Source: Cyanobacteria bacterium CG_2015-22_32_23 (GTDB lineage: Bacteria; Cyanobacteriota; Cyanobacteriia; Cyanobacteriales; Cyanobacteriaceae). Taken from it: DNA of 39,678 nt. Made by a program: the position numbers and the translations under genes. The stretch is from NCBI GenBank assembly GCA_009993045.1, contig JAACUG010000084.1, positions 1 to 39,678 of the forward strand, in the 5' to 3' direction. Numbering within the stretch: position 1 is the stretch's first letter; each line of letters starts with the position of its first letter. The notes under the pieces were generated by a model. That model did not search any database. It worked only from the letters and a program-made list of their open reading frames with translations, and was not told the DNA's origin. This document shows, in pieces, positions 24,123 through 31,329 of the stretch.

Positions 24123-25919
24123 ATGAAAACATATTATTTGCCTCTCAATTATCAGAATCTATCTCATTATTATTCAAGTGCTTTGATTTGTTCTGCTAAT
24201 TGTTATCAAAACCGTATATACGATATTCAATCAAATTTTAATGTCATCCTCATATCACAGTGTAAATGGATCAAGGATTGTGACTGTAGTTTAGAGTTGA
24301 TTATCGATACAGAAGATGAAAATTTCTTAGTGGAAACGGAAGAAAAAGAACTTAAATTATTGTCTAAACCTTTGCCTATTTCTAGGATCAAAACTATTTG
24401 GTTGACAAGTAAAGAAAATCAAGAAAATATTAGCTATAAAATTAATAAAGGAACTGCATTCATCCCAGACTTTCTTTTTCAAATTGAAGTTCCTAGTAAT
24501 TTTAGCGAAATCAATTTTGAGTCACTAAACAAACATATAGCAACAGAAGATTATTCTAAAAATATCTCTAAATTTGATAATTTATTAGGTGGCATTTCTT
24601 TAATGCGTTCTGTTTGTCAAGAAGTCAATGTTGCCAATTTTTTGTCTTTTGTTTCTAACATCAATTCAGAAATATCTAGTGATTTTGAGAAATTAAAAGC
24701 AAAAAAAATATTAAAAGATGGTTTTAATTATTCTGGTTTACTTACCGATTCTGAAACAGATGATTGGAAATTAATACAAAAAGAAATAGGAAAGAAACAA
24801 TTATCAATAGAAGAATTAAAGCGTGTTGCTGAGGAAAAACAAATTCATCTGGAAATTGGTGGACTAAAAAATAAAATTCAAAACTTAGATAGCCTAGTAG
24901 AGCATAATAGAGAACTATATTTATTATGCTTTTTAGCTCAGTATGGAAGTAATGACAAACCATATACATCTGAAACATTATTGCGAGAAATTTTAGACAA
25001 GAAATTTGAATACATTGAACAAATTGCTTTAGTTTTTGGTTTATACAATGGTTATAAAAGTTTTCATAATGAGTATAAATTTGACGACATTGATGCAAAT
25101 TTAAAAGTCAAGTTTGAGCTTAACTCGAAAATGGATTATTATTTAATAGAAAGTGCTTATCAAAGAACTTTTAATAACAAAAAAGAACCATCGAAGATTA
25201 GTATATTTTCTTACTTAGATGAATGGTTGCCTCAATTTGAAGATCAAACCCAAGATGATAGTTATGATTACTATAAAATTTTAGATACAGTAATTTATGC
25301 TCAAAAAAGAACAGAATTTTTATCCGATGAATACTTAAATAATATTTATACAAAAGATTTAGAAGAAAAAGACAAAATAGTTGAAAATCTTTACACAAGA
25401 ATAAAAGATAAAATAGAAAATGTCATAGATGAAAATTCTATATTGAAAAATATTAATGATATTTTAGAGCCTTTACTAAAGAAATGGTTTTTTAATATAA
25501 TCGGGAAATTAAAAGATGATTTTATTAAAGAACAAGGAAGACTAGAAAATAAAAAAAAATCTGATTATGAGAAAACAATTGAGGAATTAAATAATCAAAT
25601 TCGTCATTTAAAAGATAATTATGATAGGACAGAAGATGAGATAATAAATCAAAAACATTCAATAAATCAATCTCAACAAGAATTTAGTGATGATACTAAA
25701 ACTAATGAAGATAAAAACAATATTAGCTATAACATTAATAACAAAGATACTGAATCCATAGATGGAAAAACTTTCAATGAATTTAAAAACTTAGCAAAAG
25801 AATATTTATCTATAAATAAAGGAGATATTAATAAAAAAACAATAGGAGAAATTATAGAAATAAGAAATCAATTAATTGAAATTTTGCGAGATAATATAAA
25901 AATTAATTTTGACAAGTAA
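24123..25919 (+). CDS. Coiled-coil protein of unknown function, partner of the mini-helicase
   Basis: 598 residues, no recognised domain. The N-terminal part (about 1-150) is beta-rich (YYLPLNYQNLSHYYSSALIC, then ISRIKTIWLTSKEN, FIPDFLFQIEVPSNF); 150-215 contains KFDNLLGGISLMRSV; about 218-275 and 470-540 are predicted coiled coils (IEELKRVAEEKQIHLEIGGL and YEKTIEELNNQIRHLKDNYD); the end is a helical segment (FNEFKNLAKEYLSI). No signal peptide or membrane segment. Position between a helicase and a methyltransferase-domain protein, with gaps of 7 and 29 bases, says it works with them, possibly as a scaffold or sensor. Very AT-rich with A-tracts, like the neighbouring genes. Confidence 0.8.
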   Translation: MKTYYLPLNYQNLSHYYSSALICSANCYQNRIYDIQSNFNVILISQCKWIKDCDCSLELIIDTEDENFLVETEEKELKLLSKPLPISRIKTIWLTSKENQENISYKINKGTAFIPDFLFQIEVPSNFSEINFESLNKHIATEDYSKNISKFDNLLGGISLMRSVCQEVNVANFLSFVSNINSEISSDFEKLKAKKILKDGFNYSGLLTDSETDDWKLIQKEIGKKQLSIEELKRVAEEKQIHLEIGGLKNKIQNLDSLVEHNRELYLLCFLAQYGSNDKPYTSETLLREILDKKFEYIEQIALVFGLYNGYKSFHNEYKFDDIDANLKVKFELNSKMDYYLIESAYQRTFNNKKEPSKISIFSYLDEWLPQFEDQTQDDSYDYYKILDTVIYAQKRTEFLSDEYLNNIYTKDLEEKDKIVENLYTRIKDKIENVIDENSILKNINDILEPLLKKWFFNIIGKLKDDFIKEQGRLENKKKSDYEKTIEELNNQIRHLKDNYDRTEDEIINQKHSINQSQQEFSDDTKTNEDKNNISYNINNKDTESIDGKTFNEFKNLAKEYLSINKGDINKKTIGEIIEIRNQLIEILRDNIKINFDK

Positions 25920-25948
25920 CAAACAATTATTTACATATTTTTTTCTTT

Positions 25949-27424
25949 ATGATTGAAAAACTAACATTGATTAATAATAAAACTGCCTTGTTTTCTTTTT
26001 TAAAAGATAACTATGAGAAAGTCTATGATTATTTTGCGAATCAAAAATATAGCATTTTGCATAAAAAAATCAGGGACTTAAAAAATATAATTGCAAATTA
26101 TAATCGCTTTTTTAATCAATTAGATATTAATGATTTATTAATACTAAACTTTTTAAATTTATTGTTAGAAGTGTGTGAGCGTTATGGTTTAGTTTCTCAG
26201 TTTAGATTACTTTATGGAATTTTAAAAAATAAGAATTATCAGGTTAGTAGTCGAACGGAGGCGGCAGCACTTTTTTTCCTTGATATTAGAACATTTCAAG
26301 ATTACTCTGACAGATTAGAAAACATTATCAAAAAACTTGTTTATGCCGATGAATTTGAAGAAGATAACTCTGAGAAGCCAACTATAACCTTAATCAATTA
26401 TTATTTACAAGTTGTTAAACATTTTTGGGAATTTAATAGTGAAGGTGTTTATAGTATTAAAAAAACTGTTCAAGAGTATATTTTGAATGCTCAACCTTAT
26501 TCATTTTTAAAAAGTACAATTGTTGCAGAAATTCTTGATTATAGTATTAATAATTATGATATTTTTAGTGAAAAAGTACAAACACTTCTCGATGAATATT
26601 TTGATTTAAAAGTATCACCAATTTACCAAGATTATCAGCATCCAGTATTCTTAATTGAGACTGGTACTGACTATGCAAAAGCATTGTTAGAAATTGAAGC
26701 TAATTTAGAAGAAATAAGACAATTATCTGTTGATTTTAGCTCGATGGATAATAATTCTGATACAACTTTTTATTCTCTAAAACGAGGGGTAGCCATTCTG
26801 GAAAATGAACAACAACTTTGTCGTTATATGGTGGGATATAGTGCTATGCACAAAGCTAAATTATTAGATGCGTTGTGTAAAATTGATGATAATGTTTTAA
26901 CCAAAGTTAATCACGTTGTTGATTGGGGATGTGGGCAAGGAATCGGAAGTATGCTTTTTTGTGATTATTTAAAAACTAAAAATTTAGATTTTCAAAAACA
27001 TAAATTTACTTTAGTTGAACCTTCAACAATTGCTCTATCAAGAGCGTCTTTACATTTACGAAAGTTTGCTAATTTTGCTGAAATTATTACTATAAATAAA
27101 GATTTAGATTCGACTAATAAACAAGATTTTTTAATTGATAAATCCGTTGATATAACTCTTCATATATTTTCTAATATTTTGGATGTAGAATTATTTTCTC
27201 TTAGTCATCTTACTTCTTTAATAGAGAGTGCATTTTCAGGTTTAAATATTTTTATTTGTGTTAGTCCTTATATTAATGAATTAAGAACAAGTAGGATCAA
27301 TAGTTTTGTGAATAACTTTGAAGAAAACCTTAATTTTTGTCTTATTGCTTCTAAAGATTACAATAAAGGAGAATGGTTAAAAGAATGGACAATGATACAA
27401 AGAGTTTTTTCCGTAAAATTATAA
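25949..27424 (+). CDS. Large protein with C-terminal class I methyltransferase-like domain
   Basis: 491 residues. The first about 290 are helical and unrecognised (YDYFANQKYSILHKKIRDL, LEVCERYGLVSQF). From about 300 the sequence reads LCRYMVGYSAMHKAKLLDAL, then the SAM-binding motif VVDWGCGQGIGSM (D325, G327, G329, G331) and the acidic post-motif LVEPS (E357), followed by DKSVDITLHIFSNIL at the motif IV position. That is a Rossmann methyltransferase fold; no NPPY/DPPY type target motif is visible, so a DNA-base methylase is not indicated and the substrate may be RNA, protein or a small molecule. Third gene of the helicase cassette, 29 bases after gene two. The last gene before a decayed region. 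Confidence 0.8.
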   Translation: MIEKLTLINNKTALFSFLKDNYEKVYDYFANQKYSILHKKIRDLKNIIANYNRFFNQLDINDLLILNFLNLLLEVCERYGLVSQFRLLYGILKNKNYQVSSRTEAAALFFLDIRTFQDYSDRLENIIKKLVYADEFEEDNSEKPTITLINYYLQVVKHFWEFNSEGVYSIKKTVQEYILNAQPYSFLKSTIVAEILDYSINNYDIFSEKVQTLLDEYFDLKVSPIYQDYQHPVFLIETGTDYAKALLEIEANLEEIRQLSVDFSSMDNNSDTTFYSLKRGVAILENEQQLCRYMVGYSAMHKAKLLDALCKIDDNVLTKVNHVVDWGCGQGIGSMLFCDYLKTKNLDFQKHKFTLVEPSTIALSRASLHLRKFANFAEIITINKDLDSTNKQDFLIDKSVDITLHIFSNILDVELFSLSHLTSLIESAFSGLNIFICVSPYINELRTSRINSFVNNFEENLNFCLIASKDYNKGEWLKEWTMIQRVFSVKL

Positions 27425-27559
27425 TGACTTTTTTCCTATAACTAATAATATCAATAAACATTATTAAAAACTAATTACAAACTTGCTTTTCCATATATAT
27501 TTAATATTATCAAAAATAGTTATTTACCTATAAATTTTGTTAATAAACAAGAAATAAAA

Positions 27560-28137
27560 ATGTTAGCAAAAATATTATCTGTTAATAAAAAAATACTGTA
27601 GTTTTAATTCAAAATTTAGAAATAATTTCAAATTTATCCCCTGAATTAATAGATTTTTCAGATCAGATACTCACCCAGAAATGCAAGAAATTATGCCCGT
27701 TGGGGAAAATAATTTAACTCAAACTTTACAACAACAAATTAGTGTTAATTCTTTAAAACAATTACAACTTACTCAGGCAGTTTATCCTATCATAATTGAT
27801 CTCTTTAGTTTAGCAGGAGAAACAGATCAGAGTTGGATCGTCCAAGAAATTTCTTACCAAATATATCAACAAGTTTTTCCCGAAGATTGAGACATTCCCG
27901 AAATTAATAATGAGCCCCAATTAAAAAGAATTATTGCAAAAAAAACCATGGGTAAAAAAAGAGAAAATAGCCTTAATTTTTTATAACCATGAACCCTATT
28001 TAGAATTAGTTAACTTCTACCAAAAGATAAGTAACGCCGTTAATATTAGTTGGGTAACAAATGAATCTGTACCATCTTTTATAGGAGGATTTTTACCTAA
28101 TCAGACTAATGTTTTGACTGTAATGCAAAATTGGTAA
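27560..28137 (+). pseudogene. Decayed gene of unknown function
   Basis: Coding-like sequence is spread over several plus-strand frames: a short start at ATG 27560 (MLAKILSVNKK), a segment IQNLEIISNLSPELIDFSD, a 69-codon frame from 27681 (MQEIMPVGENNLTQ to YQQVFPED) closed by TGA at 27888-27890 but reading on as DIPEINNEPQLKRIIAKK, and then a shift near the A-rich 27940-27960 into KIALIFYNHEPYLELVNFYQ...VLTVMQNW, ending at 28137. At least two frameshifts and one stop are implied. I do not recognise the family. It sits between the methyltransferase gene and the phosphatase gene. Confidence 0.5.
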
Positions 28138-28152
28138 AATGATCTTTAATTT

Positions 28153-28167
28153 TTGATATTATATCAA
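28153..28167. promoter_or_regulatory. Perfect palindrome, possible operator
   Basis: TTGATAT T ATATCAA, 7-bp arms around one base, about 75 bases before the phosphatase ATG. It could be a dimeric repressor site; AT-rich palindromes also arise by chance in this DNA. Confidence 0.3.
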
Positions 28168-28242
28168 TCCAAAGATAAAACTGTTGCATAAAAATTAAAT
28201 ATTGTCCTGATAAATAAATGTTGCTTTAAATTTTAAAATTTT

Positions 28243-28737
28243 ATGGTAGAAATTATTATTTGCGGTGTGCCTGAAGTTAACGACTATATTGATGATGCAG
28301 ATGCGGTTATTTCGATTATGAATCCCGGTTATCGAATTTATGCCCCCAGCTCCATTGAAGAAAAAAAAGAAGAAAATCGTCACAGTGTTTTAGAATTAGA
28401 TTTTGACGATATTTGGTCAGAAAATTATCAATTAGGACATGAAATTATCACCAAAGATATGATTTATGAAGTGCTAGATTTTGCTGATAATTTTTACGAT
28501 AAATATAAGGGAGAAGGTACACTTTTAATTCACTGTCATGAAGGAGTAAGTCGCTCTACCGCTATAGCTTTGGCTATTATTACTCATTTAACTAAAGATA
28601 TTCAAGAGGCAATTAATATCGTCAATGAAGTACGTTCTCAAGCCTTGCCAAACATTGAAATTATCCGCCTAACTGATGAGATTTTAAAGTTAAATGGTGA
28701 ATTAGTGCAGAAAGTATTTGAGGAATATTATCACTAA
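28243..28737 (+). CDS. Dual-specificity/tyrosine protein phosphatase-like protein
   Basis: 164 residues. Active-site loop HCHEGVSRS (H97, nucleophile C98, R104), the CX5R signature of cysteine phosphatases, with the candidate general acid in LELDFDDIW (D53, D55 or D56). The N-terminus MVEIIICGVPEVNDYIDDAD fits the small cytoplasmic prokaryotic DSP group. Probably removes phosphate from Ser/Thr/Tyr of proteins, though nucleotide or lipid substrates are possible. It is separate from the helicase operon (decayed gene between). Confidence 0.85.
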   Translation: MVEIIICGVPEVNDYIDDADAVISIMNPGYRIYAPSSIEEKKEENRHSVLELDFDDIWSENYQLGHEIITKDMIYEVLDFADNFYDKYKGEGTLLIHCHEGVSRSTAIALAIITHLTKDIQEAINIVNEVRSQALPNIEIIRLTDEILKLNGELVQKVFEEYYH

Positions 28738-28750
28738 GATATCTATAAAT

Positions 28751-28774
28751 AATAAGGGCTAAAGCCCCTACTAC
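28751..28774 (+). repeat. Dispersed repeat AATAAGGGCTAAAG, copy 2
   Basis: AATAAGGGCTAAAGCCCCTACTAC just after the phosphatase gene; its core GGGCTAAAGCCC is nearly palindromic. Same orientation as copy 1 at 22921. Confidence 0.6.
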
Positions 28775-28950
28775 AAACTAATTATATTGACTATTAGGGT
28801 AAATGTCCATACAATGTAGATACGAATAGTGACAATTACTGTTTCCTCTTGAATAACACTTAATAACTTCTGTGCCATGTGGAATTCATTACGAGAGACA
28901 AACTTATAAACTTCAAATAATATGGGTAAAGGAGTTAAAACCTCAATGAT
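28771..28950 (-). pseudogene. Possible remnant of a VapC-type PIN-domain toxin
   Basis: Minus-strand frame reading EVLTPLPILFEVYKFVSRNE and then MAQKLLSVIQEETVIVTI resembles the middle of cyanobacterial VapC toxins (the L.P.PVL.EVYK segment). The N-terminal LDTS and the C-terminal acidic residues are not found, and no antitoxin gene is adjacent. If correct, it is a decayed fragment; short length makes the call weak. Confidence 0.3.
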
Positions 28951-29217
28951 GAAATACAGATAATTATAGAAACATTTTATAATGCCAAAATTAAAGAACA
29001 ATTTAATCCAGAATTTTTTCAACAATTTAAGACAATTATAGAAAACTTAGAAGTTGTAGATCAAGATATGAATACATTAAAATTTATTGGAGAAAATAAT
29101 TACATTTATTTAGACAATACAAATCAAACAGAAAAAAGAAAATATACAGTTAGTAAAATAGATAATCAACTTAAAATTATATCTTCAAACTTTATGGAAG
29201 TTATCAAATTTCGTTAA
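28939..29217 (+). pseudogene. C-terminal remnant of an unknown gene
   Basis: An open frame of 92 codons without an initiation codon near its start: NLNDEIQIIIETFYNAKIKE, then LEVVDQDMNTLKFIG, ending SSNFMEVIKFR and TAA at 29215. Codon use is like the neighbours. The first in-frame ATG is about 42 codons in, so it is probably the 3' end of a truncated gene. It partly overlaps the minus-strand remnant. Not recognised. Confidence 0.35.
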
Positions 29218-29318
29218 ATAATGTTAGGACTTTTGTACAAAAAAGAATTGACAAATTTGCATACTTTACAATGACTGAATATTGTTATTATTTCTGAATG
29301 GTATAATTTAATTTATTT

Positions 29319-29356
29319 TGCATAATTTACCAATTCTTTCCTGATATATAAGTAAG
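29319..29356 (+). promoter_or_regulatory. Two-box element, copy A
   Basis: TGCATAATTT (29319-29328), 12 bases, CTGATATATAAGTAAG (29341-29356), 68 bases before ATG 29425. Same spacing as copies B, C and D. The TATATA-containing box could be a -10 region and the first box a -35-region or activator site. Confidence 0.65.
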
Positions 29357-29370
29357 TTATTGATTAAACG

Positions 29371-29419
29371 TTAACCGCTAATTGCTAATCACTAATCACT
29401 AATTGCTAATTGCTAACTA
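29371..29419. repeat. Heptamer array (CTAATTG/CTAATCA)
   Basis: Seven consecutive heptamers: TTAACCG, CTAATTG, CTAATCA, CTAATCA, CTAATTG, CTAATTG, CTAACTA. It fills the leader between element A and the start codon at 29425. Confidence 0.8.
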
Positions 29420-29424
29420 AAATT

Positions 29425-29904
29425 ATGGATATTTGGAAAGAAATTAAATCGACTTATAAAAAAGCCTATAATCAAATTCAAACAGAAAAGCCTTATCAAC
29501 ATCAACAATTATATAAATCTTTTGCTTCTTCCGTTGCCATGCTTTGCCATGATAATCCCCTATTACCCTTAAATAAACGCTGTTATTATCTTGTTAAATT
29601 ACTTCATTTATCTGGTGGACCAACTATCAGAGAACACGCTTGTATTCATTCTGCCTTTGCCATTGGGGATGCAGTAGAAAATAGAGAAAATGCTATAACT
29701 AGCTATGAATTAGATGAGAGATTCCCTTTACCCGGCACATGGGATTATGAAAAAGCCTATAATTTTTGTTTAACTCCCGTTTTTGGAGAGATAACTTCTT
29801 TACATTTAAAAGTATGGTTACAGGAAACCTGTTGCGATGATACTCCTGAAGATATTAAACAAGTTAAAAAGTTATTAGAAAATATATCGGAATTAAATTT
29901 GTAA
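29425..29904 (+). CDS. Hypothetical protein under two-box element A
   Basis: 159 residues from ATG 29425 (MDIWKEIKSTYKKAYNQI); an upstream in-frame TTG lies inside the heptamer repeat and is unlikely to be the start. Helical and soluble, no signal or membrane segment. Notable segments are LLHLSGGPTIREHACIHSAF and FPLPGTWDYEKAYNFCL, with an ETCCDD cysteine pair near the end. No family recognised. First of three unrelated small genes each with its own copy of the same upstream element. Confidence 0.7.
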   Translation: MDIWKEIKSTYKKAYNQIQTEKPYQHQQLYKSFASSVAMLCHDNPLLPLNKRCYYLVKLLHLSGGPTIREHACIHSAFAIGDAVENRENAITSYELDERFPLPGTWDYEKAYNFCLTPVFGEITSLHLKVWLQETCCDDTPEDIKQVKKLLENISELNL

Positions 29905-29915
29905 AGCAAAAAATG

Positions 29916-29952
29916 TGCATAAATTATTAATCTTCTTCTGATATATGAATGG
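29916..29952 (+). promoter_or_regulatory. Two-box element, copy B
   Basis: TGCATAAATT (29916-29925), 12 bases, CTGATATATGAATGG (29938-29952), 23 bases before ATG 29976. It begins 12 bases after the preceding stop codon. This is the most divergent copy. Confidence 0.6.
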
Positions 29953-29975
29953 ATAAATAAATAATTAAATTGATT

Positions 29976-30197
29976 ATGGATAAAATCAAAGAAATTCGGG
30001 AATATCTTTACAGTGAGTTATGTAATTTAGAGTCAAAAGATAAACATAATAGAGACTTAATGAGAAAAAAAATCCTACAACTTAATCTGTTATTAGAAAT
30101 GCTTGAAAATTGTGAACAAGAGTTAACTAAATATGAAATTATGAAAAATACTGAGCTTAAATTAGATTGTATTGAAACTCAAGAATATCCTCTTTGA
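29976..30197 (+). CDS. Small helical hypothetical protein under two-box element B
   Basis: 73 residues from ATG 29976 (MDKIKEIREYLYSELCNLES); an upstream TTG would add two residues. Almost entirely predicted helix with heptad-like leucines (KKILQLNLLLEMLENCEQEL), probably a coiled-coil hairpin. No family recognised. Separated from its neighbours by the two-box elements, so likely its own transcript. Confidence 0.6.
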   Translation: MDKIKEIREYLYSELCNLESKDKHNRDLMRKKILQLNLLLEMLENCEQELTKYEIMKNTELKLDCIETQEYPL

Positions 30198-30231
30198 TAG
30201 TCTCATGAGGGCTATTATAAAAAATAATGTC

Positions 30232-30268
30232 TGGATAATTTGATCAATCTATCCTGATATATAAGTAG
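30232..30268 (+). promoter_or_regulatory. Two-box element, copy C
   Basis: TGGATAATTT (30232-30241), 12 bases, CTGATATATAAGTAG (30254-30268), 24 bases before ATG 30293. One mismatch from copy A in the first box. Confidence 0.65.
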
Positions 30269-30292
30269 AGAACTAAATCAATTATTTTAACT

Positions 30293-30904
30293 ATGCAAAT
30301 AACTTTAAATAAAGCAAATAAACTGTTAAATAAGTTTAAATCCGAGCGCAAAAATTTACGAGCAGTTTTTAACCGTGTACGTTATTATCATGAAGACGAA
30401 AAAGTAGAAGCGATTACCTCTATTGAAGTTAGTTTAGCAAATCTCACCCCCAGAGTTGCCGAAGAAATCCAAACAATGGTTAATGTTTATCGTAATCAAT
30501 TACAAGATTGTTTAGACATTGAAGCGGACTTTTTCAAATTAAAAGAAGCCATTTTCGTTAATAATCAACGCACGGGAATTTCTGAAAAACTGAGTCAAGT
30601 TGAGTTTTTTACCTCTAAAGTCGGTTTATATGATGACTTAATCAACGAAAAGAAACGCAATAAAAGAGTTACTTTAACCGTTACCGATATTAACTATGAG
30701 TTATTACGAGAAAACTTATCAGGGCAGGATGGTTCGGGAAAATTATACATTCAAGTATTTGATGTTGACAGATTAGCTCAAGAACGTCAAGAGGCAATTA
30801 CCCAAATTAACCAAGCAGAAGATGAGATTGCTACTATTAACAATCAAACCACCATTGACATCGATTTTAGCCCTGCCAGTCGCCGATTATTAGGCTTAGA
30901 TTAA
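30293..30904 (+). CDS. Hypothetical protein under two-box element C
   Basis: 203 residues (MQITLNKANKLLNKFKSERK). Largely helical, with a central VNNQRTGISEKLSQVEFFTS and a second helical arm RLAQERQEAITQINQAEDEI, ending in DIDFSPASRRLLGLD. The alternation of long helices around a short VNNQRTG-type turn recalls DIP1984-like proteins, but the match is too loose to assign. No signal peptide. A fourth two-box element follows its stop by 22 bases. Confidence 0.7.
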   Translation: MQITLNKANKLLNKFKSERKNLRAVFNRVRYYHEDEKVEAITSIEVSLANLTPRVAEEIQTMVNVYRNQLQDCLDIEADFFKLKEAIFVNNQRTGISEKLSQVEFFTSKVGLYDDLINEKKRNKRVTLTVTDINYELLRENLSGQDGSGKLYIQVFDVDRLAQERQEAITQINQAEDEIATINNQTTIDIDFSPASRRLLGLD

Positions 30905-30926
30905 ACCCAAAATTTTTCAGGAAAAG

Positions 30927-30963
30927 TGCATAATTTTTCATTTCTCTGCTGATATATAAATGG
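30927..30963 (+). promoter_or_regulatory. Two-box element, copy D, without a downstream gene
   Basis: TGCATAATTT (30927-30936, identical to copy A), 12 bases, CTGATATATAAATGG (30949-30963). The following 360 bases hold no convincing plus-strand ORF; the longest plausible one is 25 codons from TTG 30980. Confidence 0.65.
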
Positions 30964-31260
30964 AGGTGAAATTCATCTCTTGGCTACTCGGTTAGCCATT
31001 AAGTGCATTCTATGTACATCCGAAGTAGTGTATTGCCGAATACCTAACAATACCTAAGACGTAAATCCGCCGTTTGCCCTTTAATTGTTGTTGATTGTTG
31101 TTTTGGCGACGGCAACTTGGCACGCTGACTTAATTTCATTGTTACCCATTTTGTTCAAAGTCAATGCACTACTAACGAAGGGTAAGGGTAAATTGCTACT
31201 CTTACTCTTTCAAAAAATAAATTAATAAGGCGTTGCTGATTTAAGCTATGAACGGTATGG
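30964..31260 (+). ncRNA. Candidate structured non-coding RNA downstream of element D
   Basis: Plus-strand reading frames are short and broken. The 3' part folds as AAGGGTAAGGGTA (31178-31190), loop AATTGC, TACTCTTACTCTT (31197-31209): 13 pairs, two of them G-U on the plus strand, which would be A-C mismatches on the other strand. A small stem GGCTA/TAGCC lies near 30982-30997. Boundaries are guesses. A decayed gene or insertion-sequence remnant is the alternative: GGCGTTGCTGATTTAAG at 31229-31245 looks like an insertion-sequence end. Confidence 0.3.
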
Positions 31261-31329
31261 TAAAGGTACATCTTTCCCACAAAAACTTGAAACTCAGCAA
31301 ATATAACGTAACTCATTGTATCTTCGCCA

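Larger units (their letters stand above)
28738..29424. other. Gene-poor region with gene remnants and regulatory repeats
   Basis: Nearly 700 bases without an intact gene. It contains the second GGGCTAAAG repeat, a probable minus-strand toxin remnant, a plus-strand coding remnant, a TTGACA (29250-29255) with no clear -10 box, the first two-box element and a heptamer array leading into the next gene. Confidence 0.5.

Noticed and set aside
24742..25398. Hydrophobic minus-strand ORFs inside the coiled-coil gene
   Set aside because: Antisense shadows of an AT-rich gene: they read Leu/Phe-rich because the sense strand is Lys/Glu-rich.
25949..27424. DNA methyltransferase of a restriction-modification system
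   Set aside because: No (N/D)PP(Y/F) catalytic motif, no specificity domain and no restriction nuclease nearby.
31020..31180. Minus-strand coding fragment (ALTLNKMGNNEIKSAC)
   Set aside because: Short, interrupted by stops and without a recognisable family; kept only as an alternative explanation for the candidate RNA region.
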